A stretch of 64,000 nucleotides of DNA from Bradyrhizobium sp. Ghvi (GTDB lineage: Bacteria > Pseudomonadota > Alphaproteobacteria > Rhizobiales > Xanthobacteraceae): NCBI RefSeq assembly GCF_900115265.1, contig NZ_FOVU01000005.1, positions 682,001 through 746,000 of the forward strand, written 5' to 3'. Below the pieces are notes generated by a model. That model searched no databases, was not told the origin of the DNA, and was given only the letters and a program-made list of their open reading frames with translations. Position numbers and translations under genes: made by a program. This document shows positions 55,383 through 63,366 of this stretch, piece by piece (position 1 is the stretch's first letter; each line of letters begins with the position of its first letter).

Positions 55383-56270
55383 ATGATCGACATCGGCTTC
55401 ATCGGACTTGGCACCATGGGACGGCCGATGGCCGGCCATCTCCTGGCAGCAGGCCATCGCGTGCTCCTGCACGACGTCGCGCCGGTCGCGCCGGAACTCA
55501 TTGCGGCCGGGGGCGTCGCCTGCAAATCGGCCAAGGAGGTCGCTGAAGAGGCGGATGCCGTCATCGTCATGGTGCCTGACACCCCGCATGTCGAGGCCGT
55601 GTTGTTCGCCAAGGACGGTGTCGCCAGTGGCATCTCCAAGGGCAAGATCGTGGTCGACATGAGCTCGATCTCACCGCTCGCGACCAAGGAGTTTGCAAAG
55701 AAGATCGAGGCGCTCGGCGCGGATTATCTCGATGCCCCGGTGTCGGGCGGCGAGGTCGGCGCCAAGGCGGCGAGCCTCACCATCATGGTCGGCGGTCCCG
55801 AGCGGGCCTTCGGCACCATGAAGCCGGTCTTCGACAAGATGGGCAAGAACGTCACGCATGTGGGTGCCAATGGCGACGGCCAGACCACGAAGGTCGCCAA
55901 CCAGATCATCGTCGCGCTGACGATCGAGGCGGTGAGCGAGGCGTTGCTGTTCGCATCCAAGGCGGGTGCGAACCCCGCGCTGGTGCGCAAGGCGCTGATG
56001 GGCGGTTTTGCCTCGTCGCGGATTCTCGAGGTGCATGGCGAGCGCATGGTGAAGCGCAATTTCGATCCCGGCTTTCGCATCGAGCTGCACCAGAAGGATC
56101 TTAACCTTGCGCTCGAGGGGGCGCGTGCGCTCGGTCTGTCGCTGCCAAGTACCGCGGTGGCGCAGCAATTGTTCTCCTCCTGCACCGCGCATGGCGGCAA
56201 GGGCTGGGATCATTCGGCAATGGTGCGGGCGCTGGAACTGATGGCTGGGCACGAGATCGCTGGAGCCTGA
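55383..56270 (+). CDS. glxR: 2-hydroxy-3-oxopropionate (tartronate semialdehyde) reductase
   Basis: GlxR reduces tartronate semialdehyde to glycerate, which enters glycolysis as 2- or 3-phosphoglycerate. The 295-residue beta-hydroxyacid dehydrogenase has the NAD(P) motif GFIGLGTMGRPMAGHL, the substrate-binding DAPVSGGEVGAK and the catalytic Lys in GQTTKVANQIIVA. The frame is open from 55368, but ATG 55383 lies 8 bp behind AGGAT and gives the normal start. It is the last gene of the gcl-hyi-glxR set. Confidence 0.95.
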   Translation: MIDIGFIGLGTMGRPMAGHLLAAGHRVLLHDVAPVAPELIAAGGVACKSAKEVAEEADAVIVMVPDTPHVEAVLFAKDGVASGISKGKIVVDMSSISPLATKEFAKKIEALGADYLDAPVSGGEVGAKAASLTIMVGGPERAFGTMKPVFDKMGKNVTHVGANGDGQTTKVANQIIVALTIEAVSEALLFASKAGANPALVRKALMGGFASSRILEVHGERMVKRNFDPGFRIELHQKDLNLALEGARALGLSLPSTAVAQQLFSSCTAHGGKGWDHSAMVRALELMAGHEIAGA

Positions 56271-56383
56271 ACTGTTACGCGGTAACAGTCGCCCGTTTGA
56301 CGCGTGTTTCATCGCCCTGGAACCGGAACAATGCTCCGGTCCCGCGGTTGATGACGCACAACAATCACTGGAGACATCAGGTC

Positions 56384-56767
56384 ATGAAAACCCGTCTTGC
56401 GATTACGTTGGCTGCTGCGTCGCTGCTGGCGTCGAGCGCAGCCTTTGCCCAGTCGACGACCGCCGAGGGCGCCGCGAACGGTGCGCGCGCGGGCGGTGAT
56501 ATCGGCGGCCCGGTTGGCGCGATGGTCGGCGGCACCGTGGGTGCGGCGGTTGGCGCCGGACTTGAAATTCCGAATGCGATCTTGGGCGGAATCCCGCGTG
56601 ATGATTCCGTCGTGGTTCACGAGCGCGTCGTCGTCGGCGAGCCGCTGCCGCCGACCGTGGTCTTGCGGCCCGTGCCTAACTACACCCAGTATCGCTATGC
56701 GGTTGTGAACGATCGCCGTGTGATCGTCGAGCCGCGCACGCGCCGGGTGATCAAGATCATCGACTGA
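56384..56767 (+). CDS. secreted DUF1236-like protein
   Basis: This is a small exported protein of 127 residues with a clear signal peptide (KTRLAITLAAASLLASSAAFAQ). A Gly/Ala-rich segment with glycine-zipper character follows (GGPVGAMVGGTVGAAVGAGLE). The C-terminus NYTQYRYAVVNDRRVIVEP resembles the DUF1236 domain that is frequent in Bradyrhizobium secreted proteins. The function is unknown. ATG 56384 directly precedes the signal peptide, so the upstream in-frame codons from 56297 are unlikely to be translated. A strong hairpin follows. Confidence 0.83.
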   Translation: MKTRLAITLAAASLLASSAAFAQSTTAEGAANGARAGGDIGGPVGAMVGGTVGAAVGAGLEIPNAILGGIPRDDSVVVHERVVVGEPLPPTVVLRPVPNYTQYRYAVVNDRRVIVEPRTRRVIKIID

Positions 56768-56793
56768 TCGGCGCGTAAGGCGAATTGAATATG

Positions 56794-56822
56794 GGCCCCG
56801 CAGAGCGACGCTCTGCGGGGCC
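56794..56822. terminator. bidirectional hairpin between convergent genes
   Basis: GGCCCCGCAGAGC (56794-56806) and GCTCTGCGGGGCC (56810-56822) form a perfect 13-bp stem with a 3-nt loop between the DUF1236-like gene and the convergent ThDP gene. No long T run is seen on either side, but the stem is very stable. Confidence 0.75.
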
Positions 56823-56843
56823 TCTGTCGTCCATGTGAGGATG

Positions 56844-57440
56844 TCAGAGCGGTTCGCGCACGCCGAGGCCGTGCATAAAGCGCTCGCGGATCTGCACCGG
56901 ATCCCGGCGGGTGGTGCCGACGCCGGGCTTGTCGTCGATGCGCAGCGCGATCAGGCTGGGTTCGTCGGCCGACATGGCTTCGTCGACCAGCCGTTCGAAA
57001 TCCTCCTCGTCCGCGGCCCAGGCGCTGTTGGTGAGTCCCGAGCCCAAGGCGATCGCGACGAGATCGGCGACGCCAGCTGCGGGCGTCGGCTGCGCGCCGG
57101 TGATCTGGTAGATGCCGTTGTCCATCACGATCATGATCAGGTTCTTCGGCTTCAACGCCGCGATGGTCGAGAGCGCGCCGAGCTGCATCAGCAGCGAGCC
57201 GTCCCCCTCCAGCGCGAAGACGCGCCGGTCGGGCTGCGCCAGCGCGACGCCCAGCGCGATCGGGAAAGCGAGGCCCATGCTGCCCAGCATGTAGAAATTC
57301 TGCGGGCGATGGCCGGCGGCCCATAGGTCGAAATTGGTGTTGCCGATGCCGCCGATCACCGCTTCCTCGTGCTTGAGCTTCGCGATCAGGCGCGAGGTCA
57401 CGTCGAAGCGGTTCATCACTTTGGTGTTGCGCGTGGTCAT
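56844..57440 (-). CDS. ThDP-dependent decarboxylase, beta-type subunit (sulfopyruvate decarboxylase ComE-like)
   Basis: This 198-residue protein is a stand-alone C-terminal ThDP-binding domain. The cofactor motif begins GDGSLLMQLGALSTIA and ends in VMDNGIYQITG, and IGGIGNTNFDLWAAGHRPQNFYMLGSMG is the region next to it. It lies 7 bp downstream of the alpha-type subunit gene. Split enzymes of this shape include sulfopyruvate and phosphonopyruvate decarboxylases. The true substrate, a short 2-oxoacid, is not readable from sequence. Confidence 0.83.
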   Translation of the reverse strand: MTTRNTKVMNRFDVTSRLIAKLKHEEAVIGGIGNTNFDLWAAGHRPQNFYMLGSMGLAFPIALGVALAQPDRRVFALEGDGSLLMQLGALSTIAALKPKNLIMIVMDNGIYQITGAQPTPAAGVADLVAIALGSGLTNSAWAADEEDFERLVDEAMSADEPSLIALRIDDKPGVGTTRRDPVQIRERFMHGLGVREPL

Positions 57441-57447
57441 GACCGGC

Positions 57448-58014
57448 TCACTTGTCGAAGACCTTGCCGCCCGTGAGCAGCGGGTTGAGGATCAGCGCTA
57501 CCGGCGCCTGGGTGGTGACGGCCTGCTTGATCGAGCGGTCGGCGATGAATTCGAGCTCGTCGAGCCGGGTGATGGTGTGGTGCTCGATCGCGAGCGAATC
57601 CAGCACCGGACGCATCGTACGGCAGACCAGCGACTGGCCGTAATTGAACTCGCCGAGCGTGCCGCGCTCGGAAACGAACATGATCAGCGGAATCTGGTAG
57701 GGCACGGCCAGCGAGGCGAGCGTGTTGGCGAGCGTGGCAAAGCCGGAGGTTTGCATCAGCACCGCGCCGCGCCGTCCGCCCATCCAGGCACCGGAGACGA
57801 TGCCGACGGCCTCTTCCTCGCGCGCGGTGGCAAAGGTCGTGAAGAAGGAATCGGCGTGCAAACTCTTGATCAGCGGCGTCAACACGCGGTCGGGCACGTA
57901 AGGGATCAGGCTGATGTCGTTCCGCTTCAGGGTCTGCAGGACGATGCCATGCCAGCTTTTGTCGCCGGACCCCGGTCCCGCCTGGGACGAGGGCTGCTGT
58001 TCCGCCACCGCCAT
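57448..58014 (-). CDS. ThDP-dependent decarboxylase, alpha-type subunit (sulfopyruvate decarboxylase ComD-like)
   Basis: This 188-residue protein is the partner N-terminal (pyrimidine-binding) domain. The activating Glu is in TAREEEAVGIVSGAWMGG, and MQTSGFATLANTLASLAVPYQIPL is the dimer-contact stretch. The frame is open to 58101; ATG 58014 follows GGGAGA with good spacing. Together with the beta gene it gives a complete split enzyme of the ComDE kind. It is divergent from a D-2-hydroxyacid dehydrogenase gene, which could act on the same oxoacid. Confidence 0.83.
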   Translation of the reverse strand: MAVAEQQPSSQAGPGSGDKSWHGIVLQTLKRNDISLIPYVPDRVLTPLIKSLHADSFFTTFATAREEEAVGIVSGAWMGGRRGAVLMQTSGFATLANTLASLAVPYQIPLIMFVSERGTLGEFNYGQSLVCRTMRPVLDSLAIEHHTITRLDELEFIADRSIKQAVTTQAPVALILNPLLTGGKVFDK

Positions 58015-58255
58015 CGTTTTCTCCCTTCGGCCGCGTATGCTTCTTGTTGGTCCGTCGCGGCGGTCTGCCGAACTTGACGGAGCGGGCGGGATTGTCAACA
58101 TGTCCGGGCCGGTACCGTGATCTGCGCAAGATCGCCTGCCGTGGCCAGCACCGCCATGTCATAAGCGGGATAACGAGAAACGGGAGGGACGCTAGGGGAC
58201 GAGCGCACATGGCGCTGACCTTGCGGGTCTCCGTGAGAGAGACGGAAGGGTCCTG

Positions 58256-59305
58256 ATGTCGGTCAACAGCAAGCGCGTCTTCTACGTCAAATACCTGGCC
58301 AACCCTGTTTATATCGACATCCTGAAGGCCCGGCCCGACGTCCGGCTCGACCGCATCGAGAATGAGAGCCCCGAGGATTTCTACGCCCCCATCCTGAGCG
58401 CGGCGCATGTCTACCAGATTGGCGCCGCGCGCGACGAGCTGGCGCCGCATTTCCATATCGATGCCGCCTTCCTAAAGCGCGCGCCGAACCTGCTGCTGGT
58501 CTCCAGCAACGGCGCGGGTTTCGATCCGGTCGACGTCGAAGCCTGCACCGATGCGGGCGTGCTGGTCGTGAACCAGTCCGGCGGCAATGCCCATTCCGTC
58601 GCCGAGCACGCGCTGGCGATGATGCTGACCTTGTCCAAGCGCATCATCCAGTCCGACCGCAAGCTGCGCCGCGAGTCCAACGTCAACCGCAACGAGCTGA
58701 TCGGCAACGAGGTCGAGCACAAGACCGTCGGCATCGTTGGCCTCGGCAATGTCGGCCGCCGCATCGCCGCGCTGTGCAAGGGCCTGCTCGGCATGAAAGT
58801 ACTGGCTTACGATCCTTATCTCACGGCCGAGGTGATGGCCGAGCGCGGCGCCGAGAAGGTCGAGCTCGACGAGCTCCTGCGCCGCGCCGATTTCGTCTCG
58901 ATCTCCTGTCCGCTCAACAAGGGCAGCCGCAACATGATCAGCGTGCGCGAGTTCGGCCTGATGCAGCCGCACGCCTATTTCATCACCACCGCACGCGGGT
59001 TCATCCATGATGAGGATGCGCTGTTGCAGGCGCTACGCGACAAACGAATCGCCGGTGCAGGTCTCGATGTCTGGTCCAAGGAGCCGCCGCCGCCGGAGCA
59101 TCCGTTGCTTCAGTTCGACAACGTGCTGGCGAGCCCGCACACCGCCGGCGTGACAGTCGAGGCGCGCCAGAACATGGGCCGCATCGCTGCCGAGCAGGTG
59201 CTGGAGACGCTCGACGGCAAGCGCCCGCCGCGCATCATCAATCCCGAGGTCTGGCCCGTTTATGCCGAGCGCTTCAAGCACGCGTTTGGCGTCACGCCGG
59301 GGTAG
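58256..59305 (+). CDS. D-isomer-specific 2-hydroxyacid dehydrogenase
   Basis: This is an NAD(P)-dependent 2-hydroxyacid dehydrogenase of 349 residues. The Rossmann motif GIVGLGNVGRRIA lies around residues 161-173. The catalytic Arg is in TTARGFIHDE, the Glu in WSKEPPPPEHP and the His in SPHTAGVT. It would interconvert a 2-oxoacid and its D-2-hydroxyacid (family function). The divergent ThDP decarboxylase genes 240 bp away suggest that both act on one 2-oxoacid. The N-terminal 50 residues are unusual for the family. Confidence 0.88.
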   Translation: MSVNSKRVFYVKYLANPVYIDILKARPDVRLDRIENESPEDFYAPILSAAHVYQIGAARDELAPHFHIDAAFLKRAPNLLLVSSNGAGFDPVDVEACTDAGVLVVNQSGGNAHSVAEHALAMMLTLSKRIIQSDRKLRRESNVNRNELIGNEVEHKTVGIVGLGNVGRRIAALCKGLLGMKVLAYDPYLTAEVMAERGAEKVELDELLRRADFVSISCPLNKGSRNMISVREFGLMQPHAYFITTARGFIHDEDALLQALRDKRIAGAGLDVWSKEPPPPEHPLLQFDNVLASPHTAGVTVEARQNMGRIAAEQVLETLDGKRPPRIINPEVWPVYAERFKHAFGVTPG

Positions 59306-59525
59306 GGCGCGCGCGGAGTGATCGCGCTCCGATCGTTGGTTACGGGGACGAAAACAGAATGCGGCGGATTTTACCGATGACGTGAGTGAACGCGTATGAC
59401 TTCTTAGGCGGGTCGCCGCCTGAATGGGCTTCGGGAACCTTGCCGGGCTTTGATCCGCGTCAAAATCTCTCTCCCTTCGCTGCTCTAAATGGGGCTAGAG
59501 TGCTGCCGGTCCAGCAGGAGGTCCC

Positions 59526-59738
59526 ATGTCAACTTATGTCGTCAGGTTCATGAAGGACGTGCTTGGCGAGTACGGCCGTCAGTGCGAGGTCTGCCAAGGC
59601 ACGCTTGAGATCGACGCGGCCGACGAGGACGAGGCTACGGAACGGGCGAAAGCAAAATTCTGCGAGGACCAGGCGTTGCATCACTGGTCCCTGCATGCCG
59701 ATCGCATCCACGTCAGACCGGCTGACTTTCCTTCGTGA
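59526..59738 (+). CDS. small conserved-looking protein with CxxC
   Basis: This is a 70-residue protein I do not recognise. ATG 59526 is preceded by the strong SD AGGAGG. It contains a CEVC pair (residues 20-23), a very acidic middle (DAADEDEATERAKAKF), another Cys near 46, and HH with further His residues in the C-terminal part. That arrangement could bind a metal. No membrane segment is present. It converges closely with the GNAT gene. Confidence 0.65.
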   Translation: MSTYVVRFMKDVLGEYGRQCEVCQGTLEIDAADEDEATERAKAKFCEDQALHHWSLHADRIHVRPADFPS

Positions 59739-59741
59739 AAC

Positions 59742-60317
59742 TTATCGGCCCGGTGCGGTGACAGGCGGCGGCGCCGTGGCGCCGGTGCCGAGCGAGCGCT
59801 GCACCATGGCGGTATCCGACCAGCGGCCGTGCCGATAGGCTACGCCGCAGAGCAGGCCGACGCGCGCAAATCCAAACTTCTCATGCAGCGCCAGCGAGGG
59901 CGCGTTGTCGGCATCGATATAGCCGATCATCTGTCGGAAGCCGGCCGCCGCACAGGCATCGATCAGCTGCTGGAGCAGCAGCCGCCCGACACCGCGGCCG
60001 AGATGCTCGTGGTGGACATAGATCGAGTGCTTGGCCGTGTAGCGATAGGCCGGGCGCTTGCGAAACAGCACCGCATAGGCATAGCCGATGACCTCGCCGC
60101 GACAGGTCGCGACCAAATGCGGCAGGCGGGTCTGCTTCAGATTCTTGCGCCGGTCGCGCAGATCGTCGGGTTCCGGTGCGCCGGTTCCCTCGACGTCGCG
60201 GGGCACGCCGTTGCGGACGTGATGCCGGTAGATCGCCAGCATGGCCTCGACATCGCTCTCGCGTGAGGCGCGGACCAGCACCGGTTCGTCGCTTGCGCGC
60301 ACAGCTGTTTCGTTCAT
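59742..60317 (-). CDS. GNAT acetyltransferase (phosphinothricin acetyltransferase-like)
   Basis: This is a 191-residue GCN5-related N-acetyltransferase. The acetyl-CoA loop appears as HEHLGRGVGRLLLQQLI, and the C-terminal pattern NAPSLALHEKFGFARVGLL is typical. The N-terminal RASRESDVEAMLAIYRHHV and YRYTAKHSIYVHHEHLG match the phosphinothricin/methionine-sulfone acetyltransferase subgroup, whose natural substrates are mostly amino-acid analogues. The ATG at 60317 is preferred over GTG 60323. It begins right behind the decarboxylase stop, so the two genes are probably co-transcribed. Confidence 0.86.
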   Translation of the reverse strand: MNETAVRASDEPVLVRASRESDVEAMLAIYRHHVRNGVPRDVEGTGAPEPDDLRDRRKNLKQTRLPHLVATCRGEVIGYAYAVLFRKRPAYRYTAKHSIYVHHEHLGRGVGRLLLQQLIDACAAAGFRQMIGYIDADNAPSLALHEKFGFARVGLLCGVAYRHGRWSDTAMVQRSLGTGATAPPPVTAPGR

Positions 60318-60323
60318 CGGCAC

Positions 60324-62681
60324 CTACTCGGCAACGACGTAGGTATAGAGCCCGATCCGCCCCTGCGCATCGACCTCCCTGTAGACCCCCTGGATTTCCA
60401 CATCGAAGCCCGGGAATGTATTGAAGCAGGTCTCGAACATCTTGAGGTAATCGATCATCGGCTTGGCCCGTTGCGTCAACCGTTCGCCGGGCACGATGGT
60501 GGCGATGCCGGGCGGATAGACCACGAAGGGCGTGGTGGCAATGCGGCCGGCGATCGCTTCGATCGGCAGATAGTCGACGTCGTTCTTGAACAGGTAGCGC
60601 GCGGCATCGCGCGGCGACATCGCGATCTCAGGCATGTGCTCGGGCATGAATTGCCGCGCCTGGAGACCGCTTACATCGGCGGCGCGAAAGAAGCGATGCA
60701 TCTCGCCGCAGAGGTCGCGCAGCCGCACGCCGGCATAGCGCGCCTGCCGCCGCTGATGGAATTCCGGGATGGCGTCGGCGAGCAGCGCGTTATCGTCGTG
60801 TAGCTTCTTGAAGGCGACGAGGCCGGAGATCAGCGTGCCGGCCTTGCTCGCCTCGACCCCGGGGGTGAGCAGGAAAAGCAGGGAGTTGAGGTCGTTCTTC
60901 TCGGGGACGATGCGGTTTTCGCGCAGATACTGCGCGACCACAGGGGCGGGGATGCCGTGCTCGGCATAGGCGCCGGTCGCGCGGTCGAAGCCGGGGGTGA
61001 GCAGCGTCAGCTTGTTCGGATCGGTCATGGCAAAGCCCTCGGCCATGCCAGGGAAGCCGTGCCAATTGCTGTCGGGGCCGAGCTGCCAGAGCGCCGGATT
61101 GGTGGCGAGCTCGTCGGTCGACAGCGTCTCCCAGGCGACGTTGTGCGCGGCGCCGGGGCGGCTGACATCGGGGATGGCGACACGGTCGGGAACGAAGGGC
61201 TCGAAGAACCAGCGGCGGTCCTCCTTTTGCTCCTTCTCTTCGAATTCCCGGCGCATCGCGCGGATCTTCTTGCGTAGCTCGATCCCGAGCCGGATCGTGT
61301 CGTCCCACAGCACCTCGCCGGATCGGCCTTTCATCATCTGCGCGCCGACATCGAGGGACGCGAACAACGGATAGAAGGGGGACGTTGAGGCGTGCTGCAT
61401 AAAGCTTTCGTTGAAGCGGCGATGCTCGACGCGCCGCTTCTGGCCGCGGATGTGGCGATCCTTGATGTGGATCTGCGATGCCTGCGAGAAGCTCGCAAGC
61501 TGCTTGTGGGTCGATTGCGTCGCGATGATGCCTGGCGCTTCCGGCGGAAGGTCGGCAAGGCCCATCGCGAACCGGCCGGCATAGAGCGGGTGGAATTTCA
61601 TGAAGCCCGCCCAGGCCTCGTCGAACAGGATGTAGTCGCAGAGATGGCCGATGCGCTTCAAAATCATCTCGGCGCTGTGGATCGAGCCGTCATACGTGCA
61701 CTGCTCGACCACGGCGACGCGGAAAGGCCGCTCCTTGCGCCAGGCATCCTTGTTCGTGACCAGCGGATGATTGCGGATCGCCTCGCGCAAGGCCTTCTCG
61801 TCGAGCGCGTCCCAGCGCATCGGGCCGATCAGTCCCCAGGCGTTGCGGATGGTCGGCACATAGACCGGGATGCCGCCGTTGATCATCAGCGCGCCGTGAT
61901 GGGCGGCCTTGTGATTGTTGCGGTCGAACAGCACGAGGTCGCCGTCGGTGACGAGGGCGCCGAGGGCGACCTTGTTCGAGGTCGAGGTGCCGTTGAGCAC
62001 GAAATAGGTCTTCTCCGCGCCGAAGATTGCTGCCGCTTCCTTTTGCGCCTTCAGCGCAGGGCCTTCGTGGGTGAGGAGGTCGCCGAGATCGAGTACGGAA
62101 TTGTCGAGGTCGTCGCGGAACACGGATTCGCCGAGGTGCTCGACGAAGACCCGACCGATCGGGCTGCGGTTGTAGAACACGCCGCCATTATGGCCCGGAC
62201 AGGTCCAGAGCTGGTTGCCTTCCTCGGCATAGTCGACCAGCGCGCCGAAAAACGGCGTCTTCAGCGTCTCGGCATATTGCTTGAGCCGGCTGATCAGGTT
62301 CTTGGCAATGAACGTCGGCGTCTCCTCCGATAGGAAGACATAGCCATCGATGAAGTCGAGCACCTCGACCGGCAGGTCCTCGAACCGCTTGCGCCGGATC
62401 AACAGGATGATGGGGAAATCGAGGCCGCGGCGCCGCATCAGATTGATCAGCGCCGAGGTCCTGCCCTCGAGCCCCTTCTTGCCCCAGTCCACCACCATGC
62501 AGCCGATCGCGGCATCGGTCTGCACCGCGATCTCGGCGTCCTCCAGCTTGCGGGCCCGCACCACCTCGAAGCCGGAGCGCTGGATCTCCTCGATGATCTG
62601 GCTGAAGCGGAGGCCCTCGAGGTCGTCGGCGTCGAACACCGGTGCGGCGAACAGGAAGTTGAAGCGCTTGAAATAGTCCAT
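60324..62681 (-). CDS. Orn/Lys/Arg decarboxylase (PLP-dependent, large type)
   Basis: This is a 785-residue decarboxylase of the prokaryotic ornithine/lysine/arginine family. An N-terminal flavodoxin/receiver-like domain (about residues 1-130) is followed by the PLP fold with the Schiff-base Lys in ATQSTHKQLASFSQ and the preceding FDEAWAGFMKFHP. A C-terminal domain completes the protein. Its product would be a polyamine (putrescine, cadaverine or agmatine). The exact substrate is not decidable by eye. The frame is open to 62963 but ATG 62681 (MDYFKRFNFLF) is the family-like start. It follows the Lrp regulator gene by 71 bp and precedes the GNAT gene. Confidence 0.9.
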   Translation of the reverse strand: MDYFKRFNFLFAAPVFDADDLEGLRFSQIIEEIQRSGFEVVRARKLEDAEIAVQTDAAIGCMVVDWGKKGLEGRTSALINLMRRRGLDFPIILLIRRKRFEDLPVEVLDFIDGYVFLSEETPTFIAKNLISRLKQYAETLKTPFFGALVDYAEEGNQLWTCPGHNGGVFYNRSPIGRVFVEHLGESVFRDDLDNSVLDLGDLLTHEGPALKAQKEAAAIFGAEKTYFVLNGTSTSNKVALGALVTDGDLVLFDRNNHKAAHHGALMINGGIPVYVPTIRNAWGLIGPMRWDALDEKALREAIRNHPLVTNKDAWRKERPFRVAVVEQCTYDGSIHSAEMILKRIGHLCDYILFDEAWAGFMKFHPLYAGRFAMGLADLPPEAPGIIATQSTHKQLASFSQASQIHIKDRHIRGQKRRVEHRRFNESFMQHASTSPFYPLFASLDVGAQMMKGRSGEVLWDDTIRLGIELRKKIRAMRREFEEKEQKEDRRWFFEPFVPDRVAIPDVSRPGAAHNVAWETLSTDELATNPALWQLGPDSNWHGFPGMAEGFAMTDPNKLTLLTPGFDRATGAYAEHGIPAPVVAQYLRENRIVPEKNDLNSLLFLLTPGVEASKAGTLISGLVAFKKLHDDNALLADAIPEFHQRRQARYAGVRLRDLCGEMHRFFRAADVSGLQARQFMPEHMPEIAMSPRDAARYLFKNDVDYLPIEAIAGRIATTPFVVYPPGIATIVPGERLTQRAKPMIDYLKMFETCFNTFPGFDVEIQGVYREVDAQGRIGLYTYVVAE

Positions 62682-62752
62682 TGTCGATCCCGAATATGCT
62701 GGAGATACAGCTCTCGGCACATTCGATGACAGTTGGATGACAGGGGGCGCCG

Positions 62753-63259
62753 CTACCGCCTTCCTTCGCCGAACACCACCGTCGGCACGGCGCGATTGAC
62801 CACATCGCGCAATGCAAAACTCGATTGCACGCGCGCCACGCGCGGCAGGCGCGACAGTTCGGTGCGGTGGATGCGCTCGAAATCCTGGATGTCGCGGGCG
62901 AGCACGATCAGGATGTAGTCGTCGGTGCCCGACATCAGGAAGCAGCGCACGACCGACGGGCACTTCACCACTTCGGCCTCGAACGCCTTCAGCGCCTCGT
63001 CGCTCTGACTCTCCAGCGCAATGCGCACCAGGACCGTCGTATTCAGGCCGAACTGCGCGAGGTCGAGCGCGGCCTGATAAGCCTGGATGTAGCCGTCATC
63101 CTCGAGCGCCTTCTGCCGGCGCGCAAGTGCCGTGCTGGAGAGCCCGACCTTGTTGGCGAGCTCAGTGTGGCTGGCGCGGGCATTGGTCGTGAGTTCCGCG
63201 AGAATGGCGAGATCTTTCCGGTCGAGGGCCAAGGTTTCGTTTCCGGCGTTAAAGGGCAT
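62753..63259 (-). CDS. Lrp/AsnC-family regulator
   Basis: This is a 168-residue Lrp-type regulator. The N-terminal helix-turn-helix is LDRKDLAILAELTTNARASHTELANKVGLSSTALARRQKALE, and the RAM effector domain (about residues 80-155) has the VRCFLMSGTDDYILIVLA core. It starts at ATG 63259; a GTG at 63310 is possible. It is divergent from ald and upstream of the decarboxylase on its own strand, so it could control both. Lrp proteins next to ald usually activate it in response to alanine (family knowledge). Confidence 0.88.
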   Translation of the reverse strand: MPFNAGNETLALDRKDLAILAELTTNARASHTELANKVGLSSTALARRQKALEDDGYIQAYQAALDLAQFGLNTTVLVRIALESQSDEALKAFEAEVVKCPSVVRCFLMSGTDDYILIVLARDIQDFERIHRTELSRLPRVARVQSSFALRDVVNRAVPTVVFGEGRR

Positions 63260-63366
63260 TTCCGCGCCCGAAACCGGCGCGGGAAGACCAAAGCTAGCGG
63301 ATATTTGCACGAAACCAAACTGGCTGCGCCGCTACGATTACAAAAGTGAATCAAGAGGAGCTGAGG

